Part shown: piece by piece, positions 6,986 to 12,912 of the stretch
Layout: each line of letters opens with the position of its first letter
How positions within the stretch are numbered: position 1 is the stretch's first letter
Source: a bacterium
GTDB taxonomy: Bacteria > Krumholzibacteriota > Krumholzibacteriia > LZORAL124-64-63
Assembly (NCBI GenBank): GCA_030591105.1
Contig: JAUVBS010000017.1
Span: forward strand, 1 to 12,912
Length of the DNA stretch: 12,912 nucleotides
Direction: 5' to 3'
Notes under the pieces: model-generated
Database searches by the model: none
What the model was told of the DNA's origin: nothing
Seen by the model: the letters and a program-made list of their open reading frames with translations, nothing else
Position numbers and translations under genes: made by a program

Positions 6986-7972
6986 ATGGCCGAACTGACC
7001 ACACGCGTAGCTCTTCCGGTTTCTCCGCAGAGCCTCATCCAGCGCCCCGTCAGCGGCGCGCCGCGTAGCACGGTGCCGTCGGATCGGCAGGCGCCCGCCT
7101 CGGATCGGGCCGGACTCGAGAAAGTCGCCCAGCAGTTCGAAGCGATATTTCTCGGAACGCTGCTCAAATCCATGCGCGCAACGGTACCGGAAAGCGATCT
7201 GTTCGGTGCTGGTGGTGCGACACGGTTATACCGCTCGTGGCACGACCAAGAACTGGCCGCGGTCATGGCCCGTACCGGCAGCATGGGTATCGGCGATCTG
7301 ATCGTCCAGCAATACGGAGCCAGCGTGGGCGAAGCCGACGCTGCCGGGCGGTCAGTGCTGCCGTCTCGGTTCGACAGCTTGCGGCGCAGCGATGTGCCCA
7401 CCGCACTACCGGTCTCACGCCCGCCCGACCCGCGTCTGCTGGCGAACTACCAGCGCGAGGCGGTGTCGGGCGAGGCGATCGGCCGCATGGTCCGTCTGCG
7501 TCGTCAGGCTGAATTGATGGGCGGGGCCACGGCCGACACCCTCGGGCGCTACCAGCGTGAAATCCAACACGCTGCGGCGACCAGCGGCCTCGATCCCGCA
7601 CTCATACTGGCGGTCATTCAGGAGGAATCCGGTGGCGATGCCCAAGCAGTATCGTCGCGGGGGGCCCTCGGCTTGATGCAGCTGATGCCCGGTACCGCCG
7701 AGGAACTGGGTGTCGCGCGTCCTCTGGATCCTGCCGCTAATTTGGGCGGTGGAGCCCGCTATCTGGCGCAGATGCTCCGACGCTACGACGGACACCTGGA
7801 TCTCGCTCTGGCGGCCTACAACGCCGGGCCGCGCGCGGTCGACCGCGCCGGAGGTGCAATACCACCGTACGCCGAAACCCGCCGCTATGTCGATCGCGTC
7901 ACGGCACGTCTGGGACGGCTCGGAGGCGATGCGACCCGTCCGTGGCACGGATCTGGCGACCTGTCGCGGTGA
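6986..7972 (+). CDS. flgJ: FlgJ: rod cap fused to an SLT lytic transglycosylase
   Basis: This is a two-domain protein of 328 residues. The rod-binding domain (about 43-115) contains KVAQQFEAIFLGTLLKSM and a YRSWHDQELAAVMA segment, typical of FlgJ rod-capping regions. After a Pro/Arg-rich linker (about 116-185), residues about 190-310 form a goose-lysozyme-like SLT domain. Its motifs are QEESGG with probable catalytic E214, GLMQLMPGTA starting at G229, and AAYNAGP at 276-282. The domain would cut glycan strands by non-hydrolytic transglycosylation so that the rod can pass. Enterobacterial FlgJ instead carries a glucosaminidase domain. There is no Sec signal, so export would be through the flagellar apparatus. 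The start lies four bases after the flgI stop, with only a weak ribosome-binding site, suggesting translational coupling. Confidence 0.93.
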   Translation: MAELTTRVALPVSPQSLIQRPVSGAPRSTVPSDRQAPASDRAGLEKVAQQFEAIFLGTLLKSMRATVPESDLFGAGGATRLYRSWHDQELAAVMARTGSMGIGDLIVQQYGASVGEADAAGRSVLPSRFDSLRRSDVPTALPVSRPPDPRLLANYQREAVSGEAIGRMVRLRRQAELMGGATADTLGRYQREIQHAAATSGLDPALILAVIQEESGGDAQAVSSRGALGLMQLMPGTAEELGVARPLDPAANLGGGARYLAQMLRRYDGHLDLALAAYNAGPRAVDRAGGAIPPYAETRRYVDRVTARLGRLGGDATRPWHGSGDLSR

Positions 7973-8060
7973 GTCATCGAGAACAAGGTCTGCGTCGGCG
8001 GTACCGGTCGGGTGGAATCCGGGCGCCAGGCAATCTACGCGTGGAAAGGGGTAGTGCGGT

Positions 8061-8594
8061 ATGAAACGCGCGATTCCCACGGCCAAACTGCTGGCCGAAG
8101 ACGCCAATCGGCTCTGCGTGCTGTTCGGAGACGAAGAGCGGCAATACCGGCGCTTGTTGCGTCTGGCGTGGCGTCAGAACCGCTACCTGCGGCGGCAGGA
8201 CACCGACCGCTTGGCAGAAAATACCCACCAAGGGCAGAAATACCTCCCTGCTGCCGATGCCGCGCGGCGTCGCCGGGAGAGTTGCGTTGCTCACGTGGCC
8301 GAAAATCTGGGTATTTTTCCGGCGCTCACCTCGCCGTTACAGCTGCTCGATTACGCGGATCTACAGGTCAAGCGACAAGTACGCGATAGCGTACAGGAAC
8401 TGCTGACCATCACAACGCGTCTAGCCCGTCAGAACGAGCTGAATCGACAGCTGGCCGCTTTCTGCATCGAATTGACGCAGGAGGAGGCCGAGATATTCAA
8501 GCGCTGTGTGCTGGACGACCCGGCCGGCTGCTACGACGGCACGGCCCGTCCGACGACCAACGGACCGGGCGGCGTACTCGAACGGCAGGCGTAA
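8061..8594 (+). CDS. flgN: FlgN-like export chaperone for FlgK and FlgL
   Basis: This 177-residue protein is predicted to be almost entirely alpha-helical, Arg/Gln/Leu-rich, with no signal peptide. It contains the helical pattern of FlgN-family chaperones, including EERQYRRLLRLAWRQNRYL near the N terminus and VQELLTITTRLARQNELNRQ (about 114-133). In other bacteria FlgN binds the C termini of the hook-filament junction proteins FlgK and FlgL and delivers them to the export gate. Its position immediately before flgK is the strongest evidence, because the family diverges greatly in sequence. The tail after about residue 155 is Gly/Pro/Thr-rich and probably disordered. GGAAAGGGG at about 8043-8051 precedes the ATG. 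The 88-bp gap after flgJ holds no flgM. An unrelated helical protein cannot be excluded. Confidence 0.7.
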   Translation: MKRAIPTAKLLAEDANRLCVLFGDEERQYRRLLRLAWRQNRYLRRQDTDRLAENTHQGQKYLPAADAARRRRESCVAHVAENLGIFPALTSPLQLLDYADLQVKRQVRDSVQELLTITTRLARQNELNRQLAAFCIELTQEEAEIFKRCVLDDPAGCYDGTARPTTNGPGGVLERQA

Positions 8595-8606
8595 GGAGGG
8601 GACGAC

Positions 8607-9977
8607 ATGACGAGTCTGGCCTCTGTGATGGACATCGGTCTGTCCGCTCTATTCGCGGCGCAGGCCGGTTTGACCGGCGTCAGTCACAACATCGCCAACG
8701 CGAACACACCGGGTTTCAGCCGACAGCAAGCGCTGTTCGCAGCGCGCCGTCCGTTGATCCTCAGCTTCGGCGCCCTCGGCCGGGGCGTCGATGTCACGGA
8801 GATACGGCGTATCCAGGACGATTTCCTGCTCGCGAATTTGCGCCGACAGAGTTCGCGCCGCGAGAGTTTTGCCATGGTCGATTCGGCGCTCACCGAAGTC
8901 GAGGCGATCCTGGGGTCGGTGGACAATGATCACCTGACCAGCGCGATCAACGATTTCTTCGCGGCGTGGAGCGACCTAGCCAACCCGCCCATCGATACCA
9001 GTTTGAAGTCGTACGTACTGAGCCGGGCACTCAGCCTGGTCGAGGATTTCCACGCTGTCGGTCGCTCCCTCGACGAAGCCGTCCTTGATCTCGAGCAGCG
9101 CATCGAGTCCGGTGTCGTCGATCTGAACGAGTTGCTGCAGCAGGTGGCGAATCTCAACGAACAGATCGCTGCCGCGGAGATCGGCGGTCCGCAGGCCAAC
9201 GACCTGCGAGATCGGCGCGACCTGCTGTTGACGCAGATCTCCGAGCTTGCCGAAGTCACCGTGCACGAGCGCGAAGATGGCAGCGTCGATGTCATCCTGG
9301 CCGGACGTACTCTGGTCACGCGCGGCAGTTATCAACAGCTGGCCACGACCACTCAACGCAGCGGTGACGGTTACCAGCTGACGGTGATCACAGCCGACGG
9401 CCAGCAACCGATCGAACTACCGACCGGACGCCTCGAAGGGTTGATGACGGCGCGCGACGAGCACCTGAGCGAGGTGCGCGGCCAGCTCGACGAGGTGGCA
9501 CGCTATCTCATCGATTCGGTGAACACCCTGCACATCGAGGGCCGCAGCGGCGGCACGTTGGGTATCCCGTTCTTCGTCGGTGACAGCCTGGCGACCATCG
9601 AAGTAGCTGAGGCGATCCAGAACGATGCCGGTCTGATTGCGACCTCGCGTTCGGGGGCAGCGGGGGACACGGACATCGCCCGGGCCATCGCCGCGCTGGC
9701 CGACGAAGGGATCGGCGGCCCCGGCGACGCGAGTGTCAGCGATCGCTACCGCACGGTATTGATCGATCTCGCCGGTCAGCGGAGCAGTTTCGCTTTCCTG
9801 ACAGAGAACCAGAACAACGTGGTGCACTCGGTCCAAGCCAAGATCGCCAGCGTAAGCGGCGTGAGCCTCGACGAGGAGGGGGCCAACATGATCCGTTACC
9901 AGAACACCTACAACGCCGCGGCCAAGGTGATCGCCACGGTGCAGGAGATGTACGACAGCCTGTTTGCGATGATCTAG
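8607..9977 (+). CDS. flgK: Hook-filament junction protein FlgK (HAP1)
   Basis: FlgK is the first junction protein between hook and filament. The protein is 456 residues, near the lower end of the family. The N terminus has SALFAAQAGLTGVSHNIANA followed by NTPGFSRQ, the FlgK form of the axial-protein signature. The helical D1 region contains a LNELLQQVANLNEQIAAAEI heptad stretch and the NDLRDRRDLLLTQISELAEV block typical of FlgK. The C terminus has SGVSLDEEGANMIRYQNTYN followed by AAAKVIATVQEMYDSLFAMI, pairing with the N-terminal helix. An extremely strong ribosome-binding site (AAGGAGGGG, 8593-8601) overlaps the preceding gene's stop and suggests high expression. The short length implies a reduced variable domain. 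Gene order with FlgN and FlgL agrees. Confidence 0.96.
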   Translation: MTSLASVMDIGLSALFAAQAGLTGVSHNIANANTPGFSRQQALFAARRPLILSFGALGRGVDVTEIRRIQDDFLLANLRRQSSRRESFAMVDSALTEVEAILGSVDNDHLTSAINDFFAAWSDLANPPIDTSLKSYVLSRALSLVEDFHAVGRSLDEAVLDLEQRIESGVVDLNELLQQVANLNEQIAAAEIGGPQANDLRDRRDLLLTQISELAEVTVHEREDGSVDVILAGRTLVTRGSYQQLATTTQRSGDGYQLTVITADGQQPIELPTGRLEGLMTARDEHLSEVRGQLDEVARYLIDSVNTLHIEGRSGGTLGIPFFVGDSLATIEVAEAIQNDAGLIATSRSGAAGDTDIARAIAALADEGIGGPGDASVSDRYRTVLIDLAGQRSSFAFLTENQNNVVHSVQAKIASVSGVSLDEEGANMIRYQNTYNAAAKVIATVQEMYDSLFAMI

Positions 9978-10005
9978 GCCGCGACCAGGCTCAGCGCGAA
10001 GGTTC

Positions 10006-10010
10006 AAGGA
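10006..10010 (+). promoter_or_regulatory. Ribosome-binding site that fixes the flgL start
   Basis: AAGGA lies one base before the ATG at 10012 but seven bases before the second in-frame ATG at 10018. The spacing supports 10018, which also gives the MRIS opening typical of FlgL. Confidence 0.65.
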
Positions 10011-10017
10011 AATGAGT

Positions 10018-11553
10018 ATGCGGATATCGGACAGCTACCGCTCGTTGATCATGACCAACGATCTCGGCCGCAGCCTGTCCGTCTGGCTCGAACTACAGCG
10101 CCAAGCGGGCACCATGCGACGGCTCAACTCGTTCGCGGACGATCCGCGGGCGGTGGGGTCGATTCAGCACTACACCGACTTGATTGCGACGAACGCCCAG
10201 TACCTGCGTAACGCCGGCCGCGCGCGAACCATCGTCGATGCGACCGATACCGCGCTACAAGACATCAGCGCGGTGTTGATCGAAGTGCGGGAGCTGGTGC
10301 TGCGCGAATCGTCGGCCCTCGGCACACCCGATTCGATGCACAACGCGACCGGTGAAGTGGAGCAGTTGATCGGACGATTGCTGCAAGTACTCAATACGAG
10401 CGTCGAAGGCAACTATATCTTCGCTGGCCATGCCGTCGATACGCCGCCGTTCGTGCGTCACGGTGATACGGTGCTGTATCAGGGCGATCAAGGCGACATC
10501 GTCGCGCAGACCGGTCCGAGCCGCTCGCTGGTCGTGAACATTACCGGCGACACTTTCCTCGGTACGCTCAGTGCCATGTTGCATGGCACCGCGGATCTGG
10601 CACCGCAGTTGACGGCGACCACATCGCTGGACGACCTGAACCACGGCACCGGTTGGGAACCCGGCTCGATCCGCATCACCGACGGTACGGGCGCGACGTA
10701 CGACGTCGATCTGACCGGGGCGTCGAGTGTAGCCGACGTGATCGCCACGGTCGGCGCTGTGACCGGAGGTGCGGTGACCGTAGCGGTCGCTGCCGACGGT
10801 ACAGCCCTCGAATTGACCGGTACCGGACCGCTCTCGGTCGCGGAGATCGGGACGGGAACGACGGCGGCGTCACTCGGTATCGCGGCCAGCTCGCAAGCTG
10901 GCATCCTCACCGGGAGCGATATCCGGTCGCCGCTCACGGCGACCACCGCCTTGAGCGAGATCGACGCGTTGGCGGCTGCGTTACCCCTCGGCGTGATCGA
11001 GGTCACCACCGGCGGGACGAGCTACACCGTGGACTTCTCGACGGCCGCGACTGTCGACGATCTGGTGACGGCATTCGCCGCCGCCGTGCCGGGTTTGCAG
11101 CTCCAGATCGAAGCCGCGTCGCTTACGGTGGTCAGCGGCAGCTCTGAGCCGTTCACCATCACCAACGTCGGTTCAACGACGACCGCCAGTGCCCTGGGTA
11201 TCGCGGGCACCGGTACACCGGTCCGGCTGTTCGGCGTGCTCGAGGATCTCAAGGCGGCCCTCGCGGCCGCCGACCAGAGTCGGGTGCACCACTCGCTGGA
11301 TGAACTGGCGGCGCTCGAGCGCTTGGTCGGTGCTCAACTGGTCGTGGTCGGCGGCCGTCAGAACGATCTCGACTGGGTCGACAGCCTCTTGCGGCAACGA
11401 GAGGAGCGACTGCAAACCAGTCTGTCCTACGAGCGCGATGTGGATATTGCGTCGCTGTCAGCCGATCTGAGCCGGGCCGAAGCGAGTTACCAGGCCAGCC
11501 TGTTGGTGACGAGTCAGCTGTTCGAATACAACCTGATGATGTTCTTGCGTTGA
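10018..11553 (+). CDS. flgL: Hook-filament junction protein FlgL (HAP3) with a duplicated insert
   Basis: FlgL joins FlgK to the flagellin filament and is a flagellin paralogue. The ends are typical: MRISDSYRSLIMTNDLGRSL at the start, LNSFADDPRAVGSIQHY, TDTALQDISAVLIEVRELVL, and a GNYIFAGHAVDTPPF block. The C-terminal helix runs LSADLSRAEASYQASLLVTS to YNLMMFLR. At 511 residues it is longer than the roughly 300-400 residues common for FlgL. The excess is two consecutive modules at about 198-303 and 306-396. Each opens LTATT[S/A]L, has a [D/S]-Y-x-V-D-[L/F]-x3-[A/S][S/T]V-x-D strand-helix segment, and ends [A/S]LGIA. They resemble the Flagellin_IN surface motif of flagellins and would project outward. 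The start at 10018 is chosen for ribosome-binding-site spacing; 10012 would add two residues. Confidence 0.92.
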   Translation: MRISDSYRSLIMTNDLGRSLSVWLELQRQAGTMRRLNSFADDPRAVGSIQHYTDLIATNAQYLRNAGRARTIVDATDTALQDISAVLIEVRELVLRESSALGTPDSMHNATGEVEQLIGRLLQVLNTSVEGNYIFAGHAVDTPPFVRHGDTVLYQGDQGDIVAQTGPSRSLVVNITGDTFLGTLSAMLHGTADLAPQLTATTSLDDLNHGTGWEPGSIRITDGTGATYDVDLTGASSVADVIATVGAVTGGAVTVAVAADGTALELTGTGPLSVAEIGTGTTAASLGIAASSQAGILTGSDIRSPLTATTALSEIDALAAALPLGVIEVTTGGTSYTVDFSTAATVDDLVTAFAAAVPGLQLQIEAASLTVVSGSSEPFTITNVGSTTTASALGIAGTGTPVRLFGVLEDLKAALAAADQSRVHHSLDELAALERLVGAQLVVVGGRQNDLDWVDSLLRQREERLQTSLSYERDVDIASLSADLSRAEASYQASLLVTSQLFEYNLMMFLR

Positions 11554-11576
11554 ACCGGGGCCGCGGGGCTTCGTCC

Positions 11577-11582
11577 GAGGAG
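11577..11582 (+). promoter_or_regulatory. Ribosome-binding site that fixes the fliW start
   Basis: GAGGAG lies six bases before the ATG at 11589. The longer in-frame reading from 11550 overlaps the flgL stop and adds a non-conserved, polar 13-residue extension. Confidence 0.75.
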
Positions 11583-11588
11583 AAACCG

Positions 11589-12125
11589 ATGCCTACCTTC
11601 GAGACCGTTCGTTTCGGCGAACTGAATTACCGCGAACAGGATGTCGTACGGTTACCCGGCGGGCTGATCGGACTACCCGATCTGCAACGTTGGCTCATCC
11701 TCGACATGGGGGACGAGCTACCCGCTAAGTGGTTGCAGTCGCTCGATCGCAACGACTTCGGTGTTCCGGTGATGCAGCCGTACTTCTACACCGACGATTA
11801 CGATCCGGCGATACCGGAGTCAGTCCGGCAGATCATCGGCAGTGACAGCGATCAGAACCTGGTGACGCTGGTGATTACCACGGTGCACGACGGCGGTGCG
11901 AAGATGACCGGCAACCTGCTGGCACCGTTGATTATCGATACGGAGTCGAGGCAGGGGATCCAGCTGACCCTGGACGACAGTCGCTACCGGATTCGGCAGG
12001 AGATCGATTACTTCAAATTTGGCCTTGCCGTATCACCGGAGTCGTTGGACAATGATGTTCCCGCGGAGGGAGCGCTCCAGCAGACGGATCGGACCGCTAA
12101 GGAAACCGAGACCGTCGAACTTTGA
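11589..12125 (+). CDS. fliW: Flagellar assembly factor FliW, CsrA antagonist
   Basis: FliW is a small beta-barrel protein that binds either flagellin or CsrA. When flagellin is exported, free FliW sequesters CsrA and relieves repression of flagellin translation (known from Bacillus subtilis and Campylobacter). The 178-residue protein begins [14 protein letters not shown] and has the family blocks [31 protein letters not shown], and [20 protein letters not shown] followed by LLAPLIID. The C-terminal 25 residues are acidic and non-conserved. GAGGAG six bases before 11589 sets the start. It lies directly between flgL and csrA, the arrangement expected for the partner-switch, 35 bp after the flgL stop and 43 bp before csrA. 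Confidence 0.95.
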   Translation: MPTFETVRFGELNYREQDVVRLPGGLIGLPDLQRWLILDMGDELPAKWLQSLDRNDFGVPVMQPYFYTDDYDPAIPESVRQIIGSDSDQNLVTLVITTVHDGGAKMTGNLLAPLIIDTESRQGIQLTLDDSRYRIRQEIDYFKFGLAVSPESLDNDVPAEGALQQTDRTAKETETVEL

Positions 12126-12155
12126 ACGATGCGTCGGAGCGGCGCTGGCGGGTGG

Positions 12156-12165
12156 ACAGGGAGGT
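12156..12165 (+). promoter_or_regulatory. CsrA-binding site over the csrA ribosome-binding site
   Basis: ACAGGGAGGT matches the CsrA consensus ACANGGANGU at every defined position. The central GGGAGG is also the csrA ribosome-binding site, four bases before the ATG. Two more GGA triplets occur just upstream (about 12136 and 12154). This is the layout of CsrA autorepression known in other bacteria; autoregulation here is inferred. Confidence 0.55.
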
Positions 12166-12168
12166 CCC

Positions 12169-12417
12169 ATGCTAATTCTCAGCCGGAAACGCAACGAGAA
12201 GATCATGATCGGCGACGATATCTCGATCATGATCGTCGATATACGTGGCGACCAGGTCCAGATTGGCATCGATGCACCACGTGCGATTCCGGTCCACCGG
12301 TTCGAGATCTACGAAGAGATCAGGAACAGTACCTTACGCGCGGCCGAGTCGGCCGAGATGGACGTCGATGCCTTAAAGAAAAAGATGAAGAAACAGGGGG
12401 ATTCTGGTAATAAATAA
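12169..12417 (+). CDS. csrA: Carbon storage regulator CsrA, translational repressor
   Basis: CsrA is a dimeric RNA-binding protein that recognises GGA motifs near ribosome-binding sites. The protein begins [20 protein letters not shown] and contains [18 protein letters not shown]. The two best-known RNA-contact positions of E. coli CsrA are kept at identical numbering, L4 and R44. Residue 9, usually Gly, is Asn here. At 82 residues it is longer than the 61-residue E. coli protein; the extra tail after about 60 is Lys/Ala/Asp-rich with a KKKMKKQ run, as in many FliW-partnered CsrA proteins. The start is set by the universal MLIL motif and by GGGAGG at 12159-12164; in-frame upstream codons from 12019 run through fliW and are not coding. 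It is the last gene of the operon, with an intrinsic terminator 24 bp later. Confidence 0.97.
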   Translation: MLILSRKRNEKIMIGDDISIMIVDIRGDQVQIGIDAPRAIPVHRFEIYEEIRNSTLRAAESAEMDVDALKKKMKKQGDSGNK

Positions 12418-12440
12418 TGGTTTGTGGGATTAAATTAACG

Positions 12441-12464
12441 CCGGCCCTTGCGGCCGGTTTTTTT
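12441..12464 (+). terminator. Intrinsic terminator of the flagellar operon
   Basis: CCGGCC (12441-12446) pairs with GGCCGG (12452-12457) around the loop CTTGC and is followed by seven T residues, then GTTTTC. It begins 24 bases after the csrA stop and 19 bases before the end of the convergent minus-strand gene. Read on the minus strand, the stem is followed by CGTTAATTTAAT, so weak bidirectional termination is possible. Confidence 0.92.
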
Positions 12465-12482
12465 GTTTTCTTGTAACGACCG

Positions 12483-12842
12483 CTAGGCTTTCCGATCGAT
12501 GCAGGTCGGCGGTGCCACGGTGGCAGCGCCACGCGGTGGCCCCTGGCCGCCAATGCGCCGACAGGTAGCCGCAAGATCGTCGCGCACCGCTGCGAATCTA
12601 TGCTGTAACGCGGTGTCGAGTTTGGCCAGTTCGGCCAGCTGTCCGTGGTGTGCGGCCAGTTCTGCCTCGGTACAGGTCTGGAGCCGACGGTCCAAATCGG
12701 CGAACTGTCGGCCGCGGTCGGTTATCAAATCGTCGCAGGCGGTAAAATCGTTGCGCTCTAGGGCGCGCGCGAGTGCCTCGGTCAATTCAGTCACACTGGT
12801 GATGATCTCGTGCATCTCACGATTCCGCTGTAGGTTACTCAT
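12483..12842 (-). CDS. Small helical protein, possibly FliT-like flagellar chaperone
   Basis: This 119-residue protein is convergent with csrA. It is mostly alpha-helical, with ELTEALARALERNDFTACDD and LITDRGRQFADLDRRLQ near the N terminus and a second helical stretch LAELAKLDTALQHRFAAVRD. The pattern of a short helix, an x-N-D-F-x turn, and then a helix with an E/R-rich L-x-x-R register recalls FliT-type export chaperones. The last 20 residues are Gly/Pro/Ala-rich. The ATG at 12842 is supported by an ATGA overlap with the stop of an upstream minus-strand frame, which suggests translational coupling as in fliS-fliT pairs. Its ribosome-binding site would be GGCGGAC, about 10 bases upstream. 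The FliT call rests on helix pattern and flagellar context only; no diagnostic motif is present, and a later start at M10 cannot be excluded. Confidence 0.55.
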   Translation of the reverse strand: MSNLQRNREMHEIITSVTELTEALARALERNDFTACDDLITDRGRQFADLDRRLQTCTEAELAAHHGQLAELAKLDTALQHRFAAVRDDLAATCRRIGGQGPPRGAATVAPPTCIDRKA

Positions 12843-12912
12843 GATCTGTCCGCCAGTACGATCGGGGCTACGGGGTTGGCCGGTCGGTCGGCTGAATCGA
12901 GTACATCGGAAG
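12839..12912 (-). CDS. C-terminal tail of an upstream minus-strand gene (partial)
   Basis: One minus-strand frame is open from the window edge and ends SDVLDSADRPANPVAPIVLA then DRS and TGA at 12839-12841. Its TGA overlaps the ATG of the neighbouring minus-strand gene as ATGA. The Pro/Ala/Asp-rich tail is too short to identify. If the neighbour is FliT-like, FliS or FliD would be the usual upstream partner, but nothing visible shows that. Confidence 0.4.
   Translation of the reverse strand, partial: SDVLDSADRPANPVAPIVLADRS

Noticed and set aside
1..12912. CRISPR arrays, tRNA or rRNA genes, insertion sequences, prophage or defence genes
   Set aside because: No regularly spaced repeats, tRNA-like cloverleaf, transposase motifs or terminal inverted repeats were seen; the window is dominated by one flagellar operon.

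Overview
The window is a flagellar gene cluster from a GC-rich (roughly 60% by eye), didermic, flagellated bacterium. P-ring and L-ring genes (flgI, flgH, flgA) imply an outer membrane. The FliW/CsrA pair at the operon end, an FlgJ carrying a lytic transglycosylase domain instead of the enterobacterial glucosaminidase, and a sigma-54-type promoter fit a deep-branching Gram-negative lineage (Desulfobacterota-like or an FCB-group phylum) better than Enterobacteria. A 29-residue ribosomal peptide at the left edge resembles ones I recall from Bacteroidota, which leans towards the FCB side. Species cannot be named from this sequence.

Layout. Bases 5-94 encode a tiny, extremely basic bS22/mS38-like (AURKAIP1/COX24 family) peptide, followed by a hairpin. 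A PilZ-domain protein (234-626) and a soluble receiver-PAS-histidine kinase (809-2287) follow on the same strand. Bases 2288-2635 are a gene-free regulatory region with a near-perfect sigma-54 -24/-12 element (2521-2535) and, upstream of it, two copies of a palindrome-containing 21-bp element 72 bp apart. From 2636 to 12417 runs a compact plus-strand operon: flgF, flgG, flgA, flgH, flgI, flgJ, flgN-like, flgK, flgL, fliW, csrA. It closes with a strong intrinsic terminator (12441-12464). Beyond it, on the minus strand, lie a small helical FliT-like gene (12483-12842) and the tail of another gene whose stop overlaps its start in an ATGA.

How the genes work together. FlgF and FlgG build the rod. 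FlgJ caps the rod and opens the peptidoglycan. FlgA chaperones FlgI into the P ring and FlgH forms the L ring. The FlgN-like protein chaperones the hook-filament junction proteins FlgK and FlgL. FliW and CsrA form the partner-switch that couples flagellin level to translation. The receiver-kinase and PilZ protein next door are plausible signalling inputs (phosphorelay and c-di-GMP), but this rests on proximity only.

Most of the window is a conventional flagellar operon. The points worth a second look are the sigma-54 promoter with paired upstream repeats, the tiny ribosomal peptide gene, a consensus CsrA site on csrA's own ribosome-binding site, a duplicated insert in FlgL, an FlgH without a lipobox, and the missing flgM.
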